A DNA stretch of 64,000 nucleotides from Methanobacteriales archaeon HGW-Methanobacteriales-1 (GCA_002839705.1 PGYO01000008.1:1-64000), one strand, 5' to 3'; positions 48,032-58,446 are shown, counted from the stretch's first letter. Made by a program: numbers and translations. Notes: generated by a model from the sequence alone, not told the origin.

Positions 48032-48766
48032 ATGTTTATGAAATGGAAAAAGATTGGCCACGTGTTATTAGTGGATAAAGACATTAAAAATCCTCAAAAA
48101 CTTCTTGAAATGAAAGGAATTGAAACTGTGGTTAAGTTAGGTAATATTGGGGGCAAAAAAAGAGAACCAGATGTTAAAATACTCGCTGGCTACAACACCG
48201 AAACTATACATCGTGAAAATATGTGCTTATTCAAGCTGGATGTGGCCCGGGTAATGTGGTCTAAAGGGAATACTAATGAGCGAATGAGAATAGCCAATAT
48301 TATTGAGGAAGGTGAAAGGGTGCTGGATATGTTCGCGGGCATTGGTTATTTCACCATTCCGGCAGCGGTTCACTCTAATGTGGAAATAATTCATTCTATT
48401 GAAATAAATCCGGTGTCTTATGGTTATCTAAATGAAAATGTGTCATTAAATAAAGTTGAGAATATTGTTAGTTCTGTTTTAGGAGACTCTATGGATATTG
48501 CTCCTCAATTTTCTGTAGATAGGGTTTTGATGGGTTATATTGGAAATACTCAAGACTATATTAAATCTGCTGTTGATGCTCTTGATGAATCTGGAATTAT
48601 CCATTATCATGAATCAGTTTATGAAAAAATAAAATTTGAAAGACCAGAAGAGAGAATCCGAAAATCTGCTGAAGGGATGGATGTTGAAATTCTTAATAGG
48701 CGAATTATAAAAAAATATTCGCCTGGTGTTGTTCACGTAGTTATAGATGCTAAAATAACTAAATAG
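48032..48766 (+). CDS. taw2: Class I methyltransferase-fold Taw2-like enzyme of tRNA wybutosine pathway
   Basis: The protein (244 aa from the ATG at 48032; the ATG at 48038 is also possible) has a TYW2/Trm5-type SAM fold with VLDMFAGIGYFTIPAAV near residues 107-123, SIEINPVSYGYLNENVSLN and the motif MGYIGNT. In Trm5 that last position is NLP-like, while MGY is usual in Taw2, so I favour Taw2, which transfers the aminocarboxypropyl group of SAM to 4-demethylwyosine at tRNA-Phe G37. It lacks the N-terminal domain of longer relatives. No strong ribosome site is present. Confidence 0.75.
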   Translation: MFMKWKKIGHVLLVDKDIKNPQKLLEMKGIETVVKLGNIGGKKREPDVKILAGYNTETIHRENMCLFKLDVARVMWSKGNTNERMRIANIIEEGERVLDMFAGIGYFTIPAAVHSNVEIIHSIEINPVSYGYLNENVSLNKVENIVSSVLGDSMDIAPQFSVDRVLMGYIGNTQDYIKSAVDALDESGIIHYHESVYEKIKFERPEERIRKSAEGMDVEILNRRIIKKYSPGVVHVVIDAKITK

Positions 48767-49029
48767 GACACTAATGGTGTTAAATACATATAATCAATCA
48801 TAATCTGGTTAGAAGTATCATCAAATTTTTAAAATCATTTTAATGGACTAAAATTATTTATTTTAAATTTAAACGATTTTAATAAGGGTTAATCATCTAA
48901 TATAATAAATAATAACTAAGATTAAATATTATAAATCATAATAATATTATGGGTATTTATTATTGATTATATTTATAACGGGCTATTGTGGAAATAAATG
49001 CTTTAAAAAGCTTATAAGGGGGTGTTAAT
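48767..49029 (+). promoter_or_regulatory. Promoter region of the first REC-PAS gene
   Basis: A small hairpin, ACAC-TAATG-GTGT, follows the taw2 stop and could terminate it. A TATA-like TTATATTTATAA near 48967-48978 would start transcription near 48999, leaving a leader of about 30 nt with a GCTTTAAAAAGC inverted repeat and a GGGGGTG ribosome site. Confidence 0.45.
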
Positions 49030-51705
49030 ATGCCTGCTGCAAAGATTTTAATTGTAGAAGATGAAGGATTAACTGCTATGGAACTTCAGCGCAAGTTGAA
49101 ATTAGCAGGATATGATGTTCCTACTTTTGCTTTTTCAGGAAAAGAAGCCATAAAAAAAGCAGAAGAGATAAAACCAGATTTGGTTTTAATGGATATTTTT
49201 CTAAAGGGTAAAATCGATGGGATTGACGCTGCTGACGAAATTAAAAAGAATATGGGAGTTCCCATAATCTACTTGACTGCGCATGGTGATAAAAATACAC
49301 AAGAGCGTGCAAAAAGTACAGAACCATTTGCTTACCTTTTAAAACCATTTGATATAGATATACTCCGGCAAAACATCGACCAAGCTTTATATGAACATAA
49401 TCTTGAAAAATTAGGGAATGCTGGTGAAAATGTTTTATCTATAGGCCTGCCGCAACACGATGGCGGAATTTTTGTTACAGATAGTAAAGGAATAATAAAG
49501 TTCACTAACTCGGAAGCATCCTTAATAACTAAAATTACACAGGAAGATGCTATAGGAAAGAATATAACTGACCTGCTTAAAATAAACTCAATTCAAAGTA
49601 GTGGTAGTGTTTCTGATAAAAAACAATTGGATCCAGTTTCATTTTTTTCAAGACCAGATGCATCTAAATCTGAAGATTTAAGTGGTATGACTTGGTTTGA
49701 AACAGATTCAGGACATTTTAAGGCCATAAAATATGTTATGTCTCCATTAAATAACGAAAAAATGGAATTTAATGGATTATCTATTCTTTTTAATGAAATA
49801 AATCTATTAAAAGATCTTGAAATTTCTATGGGGTCTATAGATAATGTTTCGGAGCAATTTCCACAAGAAACAGCAATTTTTGATAATAATGGAAATTTAA
49901 TTCAGGCCAATAATCTTTTCTTAGAATTTTTTAAAACAAAAAGCATCAAAGATTTAAATATTAATTTATTTGATAATTTAGGACTTAATCGTGATGTAAT
50001 TAATTTAAATGATTATGGAGATATAAATCACGAGTCAAGTTTTGATCCCATAAAATTAAATCTAAATCCTGAAATTTCTGTTATAATAAAAAAAGGATTA
50101 TATTTAAGATTAAATGGAAATAAAATCCCTCCTAAAGACAAAAAAAGTTCTAGTGGTTTTCTAATCCACATTAAAAAAATAAAGGAACCAGTTTTAAATG
50201 AAAAAATCCCTAAAAACAAAATAGAAATCCCAATCTCGGATTATGAATTGATGATTAATTCTATTGATGATGTTTTTTTTGCAATTGATTCTGAATTTAA
50301 TTGTGTTCATTGGAATGATGCTGCAGAGAATCTTACAGGGATTGGTTCTGAAAATGCTTTAGGTAAATCAATTTATGTGCTCTTTCCAGAACTTAAAGGA
50401 AGTTTAACAGAAAAATTATATTTGGATGCTTTTAAACAGCAAAAACACTTGAGTATAATAGACCAATATAAAAAATCAAGCAATGAATTTTTTGAAATAA
50501 ATGCGTATCCCTCTAAAAAAGGTGTTTCAGTACTAATTAAAGATGTTACTAATGTTAAAAAATCTGAAAATGATTTGAAAGTGGAAAAAAATCTTTTAAA
50601 ATCATTATTAAATCTTGTTGATGGATCCATTTGTGTTTTTTATGAGGATGGTTCTATTTTCTTTGCAGATGACTTATTTAAAAAATATTCCTCTGATTCC
50701 AATAATTTCATAAGAATGTTTGCAGGTCATGAAAAAAACAGCCTAGTTAAATATATTAATTCTGTAAAAACATCTAAAAATATGCCTAATATAAAAATTA
50801 AGTCATCTATTGATTCTAATAGTCATATAAATTGGAATATAAATCTTTTAACTGATTTGAACAATAAAAACGTGATATTTTGGGCATCTGGACAGATCTT
50901 GAAAAGTTCTTCATTGAGTGCTGAAAAAAATATTAAAGAATCCGATTCTAGTTTGAAAAACGATTCCATTTCTTCTAATTCTTCTACTTCTAATAATCTT
51001 TCGAATTCTGTAAAAACCTTGAATAATATCTCGAGTAATGAATTTGAAAAAATGGCCAATAAAGTCCAGGAAATTGAAATAAGAGAAGCGAATTTAGTCC
51101 AGAAAAACAAGAAACTTCTTGAAAACTTTGATAAAAAGATTAAAGCTCTAGAAAATGAAAAAAATGAGCTTAATTCAAAGATTAAAAAATTCAAAAACTC
51201 TGAAAAAGAGCTAAAAAACAAGTTGAATATTCAAATGGAAATAAATGAATCTTTAACTTTGGATATGGGTGAAGATATATCGTCCTTAGATGACCAGGGT
51301 AATAGTGTCCAAGATAATCAATCTTCTGAAGAGCTTAAAAACTCTTTAATGACTTACAAGCGTCAATATAAAGCACTTTTAGAAGAAAATAAGGGTTTAA
51401 GAGAAAATAAATCTCAGCTTAGAAAACAGGCTAATAAAATTAAAAAAGAGTACTTAGAAATGGAAAAAGAGTTCAATACTCAGATTAAATCCCAAAAATC
51501 TCAGGTAATGAATTTAAGAAAGGCTAATAATTCTTTAAGCAAGGATTATTTGGCATTAGAGAAAAGATCAATATCTTTTAAAGAACATCTTGAAGCAAAA
51601 ATTGTAATATTGGAAAGGGAAAAAAAAGATGAGATCGAAAAATCAAATAGTCTTGAAAAACAGCTTAAAAATCTTAAAAAAGATTTAGATGAATCTAAAG
51701 GTTAG
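49030..51705 (+). CDS. Receiver-PAS protein with long C-terminal coiled coil
   Basis: The 891-aa protein begins with a receiver domain (residues 1-120) with phosphoacceptor Asp55 (LVLMDIFLKG) and Lys in LLKPFD, both intact. At least one clear PAS domain follows (about 402-515, SIDDVFFAIDSEFNCVHWND), with weaker PAS-like repeats before and after it. The last 220 residues are a continuous charged coiled coil. No histidine kinase, HATPase or DNA-binding domain is present. It is Asn/Lys/Ser-rich, unlike the metabolic genes. Its receiver is very similar to that of the next gene, so the two are a duplicated, interacting pair. Confidence 0.8.
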   Translation: MPAAKILIVEDEGLTAMELQRKLKLAGYDVPTFAFSGKEAIKKAEEIKPDLVLMDIFLKGKIDGIDAADEIKKNMGVPIIYLTAHGDKNTQERAKSTEPFAYLLKPFDIDILRQNIDQALYEHNLEKLGNAGENVLSIGLPQHDGGIFVTDSKGIIKFTNSEASLITKITQEDAIGKNITDLLKINSIQSSGSVSDKKQLDPVSFFSRPDASKSEDLSGMTWFETDSGHFKAIKYVMSPLNNEKMEFNGLSILFNEINLLKDLEISMGSIDNVSEQFPQETAIFDNNGNLIQANNLFLEFFKTKSIKDLNINLFDNLGLNRDVINLNDYGDINHESSFDPIKLNLNPEISVIIKKGLYLRLNGNKIPPKDKKSSSGFLIHIKKIKEPVLNEKIPKNKIEIPISDYELMINSIDDVFFAIDSEFNCVHWNDAAENLTGIGSENALGKSIYVLFPELKGSLTEKLYLDAFKQQKHLSIIDQYKKSSNEFFEINAYPSKKGVSVLIKDVTNVKKSENDLKVEKNLLKSLLNLVDGSICVFYEDGSIFFADDLFKKYSSDSNNFIRMFAGHEKNSLVKYINSVKTSKNMPNIKIKSSIDSNSHINWNINLLTDLNNKNVIFWASGQILKSSSLSAEKNIKESDSSLKNDSISSNSSTSNNLSNSVKTLNNISSNEFEKMANKVQEIEIREANLVQKNKKLLENFDKKIKALENEKNELNSKIKKFKNSEKELKNKLNIQMEINESLTLDMGEDISSLDDQGNSVQDNQSSEELKNSLMTYKRQYKALLEENKGLRENKSQLRKQANKIKKEYLEMEKEFNTQIKSQKSQVMNLRKANNSLSKDYLALEKRSISFKEHLEAKIVILEREKKDEIEKSNSLEKQLKNLKKDLDESKG

Positions 51706-51847
51706 GTGCGAGTTTTTTTTGCAGCGTCTTAATAAATTTTTCCATTTTTTTACAAACAGTCTATTTAATTATATTTGCTGATTGATTAATTAATAACTAT
51801 ATTTTTAATCAAAAATATTTTGGGAATTAAAAACATCGGGGTTTTGA

Positions 51848-54478
51848 ATGTCAGGATTTAAAGTGCTTTTAGCTGAGGATGAGAGTATAACTGCTCTCCA
51901 AATAAAAAATAAACTTAAATCCTGGAATTTTGATGTTGTTGCAGTTGCTTCTTCTGGGGAAGATGCAATCGAATTGGCCTTAGAAAAAAAACCGGATATT
52001 GTTTTGTTGGATATTGTTTTAAAGGGTAATCTCGATGGAATTGATGCTGCTGAAAAAATTAAGGATAATTTAAACATCCCTATTATTTACCTCACAGCGT
52101 TTGCTGATGAAAGCACTATGAATCGGGCAAAGCCCACTGAGCCCAGAAATTATATTTTAAAACCTTTTGATGATAATGAGCTCCGCTTTGCATTAGAAAT
52201 GTCAGTTTACAAAAATCAGATTGAAAATGAACTCAAAGCTGCTCAAAATTACCTGGAATTAATTACGGAAAATATGGTGGATATTGTAGGACAGTTAGAT
52301 TTTCATGGGAAATTCCTTTATATTAGTCCTTCTATTAAGAAATTACTGGGATATTGGCCTACAGATATTTTAGGAAATACTTTTTTTGAATTGGTGCACC
52401 CTGAAGATTTAGAAAGAACTATAAATTGTTTCAATAACTGTATAGAAACTGAACGACCTGGAAAAATACGAAAAAGGCTTAAAACAATTCAAGGCAGCTA
52501 TGAATGGATAGAAACAATGATTAGTCCAGTTTCAAACGCAAATGAAATTACGGGCGTGGTTATCAGTTGTAGGGATATTGGGGAGCAGATGAATGTTGAA
52601 GAAGAATTAAAGTCTTCTTTAAACTATTCTAGGAATCTTATTGAAGTTAGCTTGGATCCAATGGTAACTATTAGTGAAAATGGAGAAATAATGGATGTTA
52701 ATGGAGCAACTGAAAATAGCACGGGACTTTCTAGGCGAGATCTTATTGGCACTGATTTCTCACAATACTTTACCAATCCTGAAAAGGCCATGAAAGGTTA
52801 TCAAAAAACTCTCTTTTATGGCTCTCTTAAAGATTATTCTCTTACCCTTCGCCATATTTCTGGCAGAACCATGGATGTATCATTCAATGCTTCGGTATAT
52901 CGGAACATGAATGGAGAAGTGGAAGGTGTTTTTGCCGCAGCCAGAAACATTACTAAACTTAAAAAAGTAAACAACGCCCTTAAACTAAGTGAAAGACATT
53001 TTAGATCTCTAATTGAGAATGCTCTGGATGTTATCATGGTTTTAAATCATCAGGGAGATATTACTTATGCTAGCCCTTCCGTAGAAAAAGTATTTGGATA
53101 TAAGGTTCATGAGTTTTTAGGTTTCAATATATTTGATTTTATTCATAATGGTGATGCACCTGAACTTAAAGGCGTACTAATTAATGATATTAATGGTTCA
53201 GGATCTAATTCTGATTTTGAAGTTCGCTGCCAGCACGAAGATGGTGAATGGCTGACCTGCCAAATTATAGTCCAAAATTTAATTAAAGATCCTGCAGTTA
53301 GGGGAATAGTTCTTAATATTAGGGACTTAACTCCTAGAAAACAGGCAGAAATGGCTCGAAATGATTTAGAGGAAATGTATAGTACTTTAATAACTGCTAG
53401 TCCAGACGGTTTCATTGCTACTGATTTAGATGGTGAAATAAATTATGTTTCTGAAAAGGCATCATTTATGATGGGATGGGATGATAAAAAAAAGCTTGTT
53501 TCAGAGACTATTTTTGATATTTTAATCCCTGAAGAAAAGGATTTATTTTCAAAAAACATGGATATTGTTGTTAAAAGGGGCGCCCTTAGAAATATTGAAC
53601 ATAAATCCCGGAAAAGGGATGGTGAAATTTTTGTGGCTGAAATGAATATGGCACTCACTCAAGATTCTAAAGGGAACTCTAAAGGATTCATTGTAACAAT
53701 TAGAGATGTAACTTATCGTAAAAAAATGGAAAATAAGATTAAATCTTCTTTAAAGGAAAAGGAAATTCTTTTAAAAGAGGTTCATCACAGGGTTAAAAAT
53801 AATATGCAAGTTATTTCCAGTTTAATTGGCCTTCAATCAGAACATGTAGCTGATAAAAGAACAAAAATCATGTTTGAGGATAGCCAAAATCGAATAAGAT
53901 CCATGGCACTAATCCATGAAAAATTGTATGGATCACAGGGTATGGAAAAAGTAGATTTTTCAGAATATGTTAGAAGTTTGATAAGTTCTCTTGAAAACTC
54001 ATATGCTCACCAAAATGGTATTGAGGTCATTATTGATGTAGGGAATGTGTTATTAGATATAGATCAAGCAATAACTTGTGGACTAATTTTAAATGAACTA
54101 ATTTCTAACAGTTTCAAATATGCTTTTCCAGAACAGACCGTTTTAGATAACTATGCTCCATTGGAAATAGTTGATGCGTCTGAAGATGATTCAGAACCAG
54201 ATGAGATATCTCCCTTAAAATCAGCTTCTTTGACTAATTACAACTTACCTTTAGAAAATCCACTTATATCTATTGCAGTTTGTTCTATTGGGGAAGATAT
54301 TATCTTGCAGGTTGGAGATAATGGTGTTGGTCTTCCAGAAGGTCTAAATTTTGAATATACTGACTCATTAGGGCTTCAAATAGTTTGTACTCTGGTCGCA
54401 CAACTTGAAGGAAAAATTAAGCTGGATGAAAGTGAAGGCACTAAATTCATAATCAAATTCAAAGAAGCTGATTCTTAA
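51848..54478 (+). CDS. Hybrid histidine kinase: receiver, four PAS domains, HisKA_2, HATPase
   Basis: The 876-aa protein has an N-terminal receiver with Asp55 (VLLDIVLKG) and four PAS domains (about residues 130-245, 255-375, 385-500 and 510-630). A HisKA_2 dimerisation domain with EVHHRVKNNMQ follows (His646/His647), then an HATPase with ILNELISNSFKYAF (N-box), VGDNGVGLPEG and LGLQIVCTLVAQLEG. The receiver sits before the kinase, the reverse of most hybrid kinases. It is a cytoplasmic sensor without membrane helices. The acidic insert DASEDDSEPDE interrupts the ATPase. It probably phosphorylates itself and its neighbour. Confidence 0.9.
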   Translation: MSGFKVLLAEDESITALQIKNKLKSWNFDVVAVASSGEDAIELALEKKPDIVLLDIVLKGNLDGIDAAEKIKDNLNIPIIYLTAFADESTMNRAKPTEPRNYILKPFDDNELRFALEMSVYKNQIENELKAAQNYLELITENMVDIVGQLDFHGKFLYISPSIKKLLGYWPTDILGNTFFELVHPEDLERTINCFNNCIETERPGKIRKRLKTIQGSYEWIETMISPVSNANEITGVVISCRDIGEQMNVEEELKSSLNYSRNLIEVSLDPMVTISENGEIMDVNGATENSTGLSRRDLIGTDFSQYFTNPEKAMKGYQKTLFYGSLKDYSLTLRHISGRTMDVSFNASVYRNMNGEVEGVFAAARNITKLKKVNNALKLSERHFRSLIENALDVIMVLNHQGDITYASPSVEKVFGYKVHEFLGFNIFDFIHNGDAPELKGVLINDINGSGSNSDFEVRCQHEDGEWLTCQIIVQNLIKDPAVRGIVLNIRDLTPRKQAEMARNDLEEMYSTLITASPDGFIATDLDGEINYVSEKASFMMGWDDKKKLVSETIFDILIPEEKDLFSKNMDIVVKRGALRNIEHKSRKRDGEIFVAEMNMALTQDSKGNSKGFIVTIRDVTYRKKMENKIKSSLKEKEILLKEVHHRVKNNMQVISSLIGLQSEHVADKRTKIMFEDSQNRIRSMALIHEKLYGSQGMEKVDFSEYVRSLISSLENSYAHQNGIEVIIDVGNVLLDIDQAITCGLILNELISNSFKYAFPEQTVLDNYAPLEIVDASEDDSEPDEISPLKSASLTNYNLPLENPLISIAVCSIGEDIILQVGDNGVGLPEGLNFEYTDSLGLQIVCTLVAQLEGKIKLDESEGTKFIIKFKEADS

Positions 54479-54529
54479 TTAACATTAAATGAATTTTAAA
54501 TGAAATTGACTTGAAAATAAAAATTCTTA

Positions 54530-55627
54530 TTAATCATTTAAGTCCATGGATTCTATTTTTTTTAGAATATTTTCACTTAAAAATTCTGAATTGATGAATT
54601 GGGGATATACTGGAAGTCTTTCTTTCATTAAAAATCCGGCCTCAACTGTAAGTTTTTTTAATTCATCAATTTCTGGCCAGGGGGCCTCTGGATTAACATA
54701 ATCTTTGCTTACTGGTGAAACACCACCCCAATCATCTGCTCCGGCTAGAAGAAACATTTGAGTTGTTTCTCGGTTCAAGTTAGGGGGAACTTGAATACTC
54801 ACATCTGGAAAAATAATCTTGGCTACAGCCACTGTTTTTAATATTTCTAAAAGAGAAGGTTCAGGATGGTTTTCCATGGGAATTCCTGGTTTTGATCTGA
54901 AATTTTGGATAATTATTTCTTGAATATGTCCATACTTATTTTGTATACGTCGAAGCTCTAAAAGTGATTCAGCCCGCTCTTCTAAAGTTTCTCCAATCCC
55001 AATTAAGATTCCTGTTGTGAATGGAATTTTTAATTTACCTGCGTTTTCTATAGTTTGTATTCTAAGCCATGGGTTTTTACCAGGACTTTTTTCATGGGCT
55101 TCAGTTTCCATTAATCGAGGATTAGAATTTTCTAACATCATCCCCATGGAAGCATTCACTTCTTTAAGCATTTTAAGCTCTTTTCTACTTATTACTCCAG
55201 GATTACTGTGTGGTAAAAGCCCAGTTTTTTTCAAGGTTTCCTCACAAACATGGTATAGGTATTCACTCATATTTCCAAATCCAAGACGATCTAAAAGATT
55301 TTTAACATCTTTAATTTCATCAGAACGTTCTCCAAAAGTGAATAAAGCTTCTTTACAACCATACTTTTCAGATTTTTTTATATTAGAAATTATTTCAGGT
55401 AATTGCATCAATAAATGATTTCCTAACTGGTCAGGATCTTTACGAAAGGTACAATACCCGCAAGTATTTCTACAAATTTCAGTTAATGGTATGAAAATAT
55501 TTTTTGAAAAAGTAATAACTGACTCTTCTCTTTTAGAACTTCCGGTCATCATTAAATTTAATATATCGTCCCCTTCACAATTTAAAAGTTTAACTAGGTC
55601 TATTTTTGAAAATTGGGATAAATTCAT
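54530..55627 (-). CDS. cofG: 7,8-didemethyl-8-hydroxy-5-deazariboflavin synthase subunit CofG
   Basis: The 365-aa radical SAM enzyme has the cluster motif C52, C56, C59 (ICRNTCGYCTF). It works with CofH to make the F420 chromophore Fo from tyrosine and a pyrimidine. Other segments fitting CofG are GCKEALFTFGERSDE, SNPGVISRKELKML and DDWGGVSPVSKDYVNPEAPWP near residues 300-320. The length agrees. cofH is not in this window. The gene is transcribed away from the two signalling genes and has no close partner. Confidence 0.93.
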   Translation of the reverse strand: MNLSQFSKIDLVKLLNCEGDDILNLMMTGSSKREESVITFSKNIFIPLTEICRNTCGYCTFRKDPDQLGNHLLMQLPEIISNIKKSEKYGCKEALFTFGERSDEIKDVKNLLDRLGFGNMSEYLYHVCEETLKKTGLLPHSNPGVISRKELKMLKEVNASMGMMLENSNPRLMETEAHEKSPGKNPWLRIQTIENAGKLKIPFTTGILIGIGETLEERAESLLELRRIQNKYGHIQEIIIQNFRSKPGIPMENHPEPSLLEILKTVAVAKIIFPDVSIQVPPNLNRETTQMFLLAGADDWGGVSPVSKDYVNPEAPWPEIDELKKLTVEAGFLMKERLPVYPQFINSEFLSENILKKIESMDLND

Positions 55628-55735
55628 GATGTTCGGCCTCTTAATTTCATCAAAGCATCAATTTTTTTGCTAATAATCATTATTTAAAAATAGATTTAAT
55701 ATAAAATAAAATTTTTTTTTTAAATAAATTGATAA

Positions 55736-56176
55736 TCAGTTTTCTGCATTGGCTAGTACAATTTCAACAAAGCAGGGTCCAATCCCACTTTTATCTTTCC
55801 ACATCACAATAAAAAAACCTGCCTTACCGGTTAAACCTAGTTTATATTCGACAAAACAGTTCATAGATTCTAAAGACTCTTTTAAACGTTCGATGCCTGC
55901 AACATCAGTTTCTACATTAATATCAACGCTGGATCTTATCTGTTCATCCATTAAACTGATTAATGCAGTGGATTCTTCAGAAAACATATCAATTTCTTGG
56001 GCATCAATGGAGGCCATAAGTCCATTCAGTTCATCAGCCATATTTTCAGCCTGTAAGCGTTTCCGAGATCTTCCTCGAACAATCAATATTTTATCTGCAT
56101 CTAATGCGGCTCTTGATCCATCAAATGCTTCCAGATACCCCATTATGCTCCCGGCTACTTTGTGTAAGTTTATCAA
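55736..56176 (-). CDS. Conserved methanogen protein, possibly DUF2120
   Basis: The 146-aa protein is soluble, of mixed helix and strand character, with a basic GRSRKRLQAE segment near residue 35 and no catalytic motif I recognise. Length and composition resemble the archaeal DUF2120 family, but I am not certain. The ATG follows ATGAGGTGTTTTATTG. It lies between cofG and mptA, so a link with cofactor metabolism is possible, but the sequence does not prove it. Confidence 0.6.
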   Translation of the reverse strand: MINLHKVAGSIMGYLEAFDGSRAALDADKILIVRGRSRKRLQAENMADELNGLMASIDAQEIDMFSEESTALISLMDEQIRSSVDINVETDVAGIERLKESLESMNCFVEYKLGLTGKAGFFIVMWKDKSGIGPCFVEIVLANAEN

Positions 56177-56409
56177 TAAAACACCTCATAGATTTATCCT
56201 AATGAATAAAATAAATATAATAATTTAATTTTATAAATTATTTCTATTTTAAAGATTTCATTTAATTGGGATTTCCAGTATTTGTCCTGAAATCTAATTA
56301 ATGATAAGTATTTAAATCAATCAATTGAGATAAAAAGTAATTAAAGATTAAAAAAGAATTAAGAACTTTAAATCTTTAAAAAATTCATGAATAAAATCAA
56401 ATTAATGGA

Positions 56410-57372
56410 TTAACCTTCATTAATTTGTTTATCAGTAATTCCTTCAATTTCGTACTTTAATTCTCCCATTGTAGCTACTTTTTCTGCAAATGCATTATGT
56501 CGATGAATACTTTCTTCATTCACTTGTCGAACTGTTACCATGGTGTCATCAGGCAGATGGGAGTATTCATTCACTATTCGATTTACCATATTTCGCACAC
56601 AGTCTTCTACAAACATAGGATTTTTATGGGCCTGCACTACAATAGCGTTTTCATCTGGTCTTTTAAGAAGTTCACAGACATAAGAACTCATAGAATCTTC
56701 TATTATTCTTATAAGGTCTTCAGCTCGAATAGTGTGGTCTTGAGGAACTTCAATCATCACCATTCCTCTGCCTCTTTGGTTGTGTGAAGAAAATGAAACG
56801 GTATCCAGTACTTTTTGTGTAGTTTCTTCGTCTAAAAATTCTAAAAGGTCTTGTTTAGATGATTCTTTAACAGATTCTTGAGCGCAGGGACAAACAGTCA
56901 TTCCCACTACTTCAGCACCAACCATTTTTCTAATTACAACCTCGTCACCGTTTCGGTATCCAATAGCGTCGGCCATGAGTTTGCTCATTTCCTGAGTTTT
57001 ATGTTTAGTAACTGGCGACTTTTTAATGAACATGTAATCGCTTTTCATGCTCACTTCGGCCCTTTTTGCATATTTATGCTTTTTTAGTAGAGAATTAACT
57101 ATTTCTGCACATAAAGATTCTACTTCCACAGCATTATTCTCTAAAGTCTCTTCCAGCACTTCACTAATGGCTTCAGGGTTTCTTGACATATGAATTCCCC
57201 GTTGAGTACTTGGAAGGTCTACAAATGCATCAAATGTTGGTAAAAGAATGATAGGTCTTTTTACATCTCTTTCGATTTTTAACAGCTTTTTTACTCCAGT
57301 AACTCCCACCCGGGTAAGATGGACAGGAATGCTGGGAATGTTATCTTGTGTGTCTGGAAAACAAACTAAACC
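56410..57372 (-). CDS. mptA: GTP cyclohydrolase MptA (methanopterin biosynthesis)
   Basis: The enzyme converts GTP to 7,8-dihydroneopterin 2',3'-cyclic phosphate, the first step of methanopterin synthesis. The family motifs are IPVHLTRVGVTGVKKLL, FDAFVDLPSTQRGIHMSR and VGMTVCPCAQE, with cysteines of the metal site, and a late RHNAFAEKVATMGE. No ATG is available. I choose the TTG at 57372 (320 aa), six bases after GGGGTGG. Starts at 57399 (TTG) or 57384 (GTG) fall at or before this site. A minus-strand TATA box near 57422 predicts transcription from about 57396, which supports the shorter form. Confidence 0.92.
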   Translation of the reverse strand, partial: GLVCFPDTQDNIPSIPVHLTRVGVTGVKKLLKIERDVKRPIILLPTFDAFVDLPSTQRGIHMSRNPEAISEVLEETLENNAVEVESLCAEIVNSLLKKHKYAKRAEVSMKSDYMFIKKSPVTKHKTQEMSKLMADAIGYRNGDEVVIRKMVGAEVVGMTVCPCAQESVKESSKQDLLEFLDEETTQKVLDTVSFSSHNQRGRGMVMIEVPQDHTIRAEDLIRIIEDSMSSYVCELLKRPDENAIVVQAHKNPMFVEDCVRNMVNRIVNEYSHLPDDTMVTVRQVNEESIHRHNAFAEKVATMGELKYEIEGITDKQINEG

Positions 57373-57759
57373 CAAAGTTTCCACCCCGATTAATCCCAAT
57401 AAGTTCTAAATAATCCAAATTATAGAACAGTAGGGCATTTCGTTTCAATTTCGTTTATTTAGATTTAAAGATTATTAATTTATTTGATTATTTAATATGT
57501 GATATGATCTGTATGTATTCAATTTTATTTTGAATATTCATTCAAACAATTACATATGATTCGTGTTTGATACTTTATTGATATTTATTAAATATAAACT
57601 ATGGAGAAGTTGTTTATATTATTTTATATTGAATTATAAAAAAAGAAAAGAAATAAGTTGTTTTAATTTTGATTTGTAGGAATAATATGTTTTATAAATA
57701 AAATAAAAATAATATTAGATATTAATTAATTAATTAAGATTTTATTGAAATGTTTAATT
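57373..57759. other. AT-rich intergenic region upstream of mptA
   Basis: Besides the minus-strand TATA-like TTCTATAATTT (57417-57427) that fits the mptA start, nothing is recognisable. No ORF or repeat is evident in the remaining AT-rich sequence, and the gene at 57760 ends in it. Confidence 0.4.
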
Positions 57760-58446
57760 CTATTTAGGATATTCTAAAAGTATTTCTATGAGCCTATCTG
57801 CACTTATATCTTTTAAATTACTTTCTAAATTTATATGGGCATTGTAAATTTCTTTAGAGCGTTTTCCAAGAATTTCACCATTTATATCTGGCTCTGCTAT
57901 CACTAAAACCTTTTTTAATCCTATATTTTCTATTTTCCGATTTATGTCATTTTTAGTATGTTCAATTTTTTTAGAGATACCTTGTAATGCTGCTTCAGGA
58001 ATTTTAGGGTTAATTTCTTTCATATCTGATACTTCTAGGGGAACTCCGGCTACTATTATCTGTTGAACATCTATTCCCAGTTTTACCAGTGCTTTTTTGA
58101 AGTTATTTTTGGTGGTTACAATTAGTAAGCCTTTTGAAAGGTCAGAAATTTTATTCTCAGTTTTTACTTTTTCCAGGACTCCAAAATCGGCCAAAATTTC
58201 ATTTATCTTTGCGCGGGCATCTAACATTTTTTCTGCAAACAATTTAGAGTCTTCTAAATTTAGTTTGTGTGAAGGTAAGCTGGAATAGATGAAATCTTCA
58301 GCTTCTATTAAATCTTTCAGTGCTTTTTCAAAAACTTGGACATTAATTATACCTTCACGAGGTTCTTTGATAATTTCTGATGAATTACTATTGCTCCCTG
58401 CTTTTTTAATTAGATCTTCTGCTTGATTCAATCTATTTTTCTCCAT
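57760..58446 (-). CDS. Conserved archaeal protein of unknown function (possibly DUF2100)
   Basis: The protein is mainly helical, with charged stretches and a Rossmann-like or Toprim-like alternation in KGLLIVTTKNNFKKALVKLG and QQIIVAGVPLEVSD. A second half follows with KKVLVIAEPDINGEILGKRS. I take the ATG at 58446 (228 aa), preceded by TTGAGGGATTTT, over the TTG at 58458. Length and composition recall DUF2100, but I cannot confirm it. The residues after VIAEPD resemble an acidic metal-binding loop. Confidence 0.6.
   Translation of the reverse strand: MEKNRLNQAEDLIKKAGSNSNSSEIIKEPREGIINVQVFEKALKDLIEAEDFIYSSLPSHKLNLEDSKLFAEKMLDARAKINEILADFGVLEKVKTENKISDLSKGLLIVTTKNNFKKALVKLGIDVQQIIVAGVPLEVSDMKEINPKIPEAALQGISKKIEHTKNDINRKIENIGLKKVLVIAEPDINGEILGKRSKEIYNAHINLESNLKDISADRLIEILLEYPK

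Noticed and set aside
50823-51221. 132-codon minus-strand ORF opposite the coiled coil of the first REC-PAS protein
   Set aside because: Phe/Leu/Ser-rich mirror image of a Lys/Glu-rich coiled coil; not a gene.
55017-55418. 133-codon plus-strand ORF opposite cofG
   Set aside because: The complete radical SAM protein on the minus strand explains this region.
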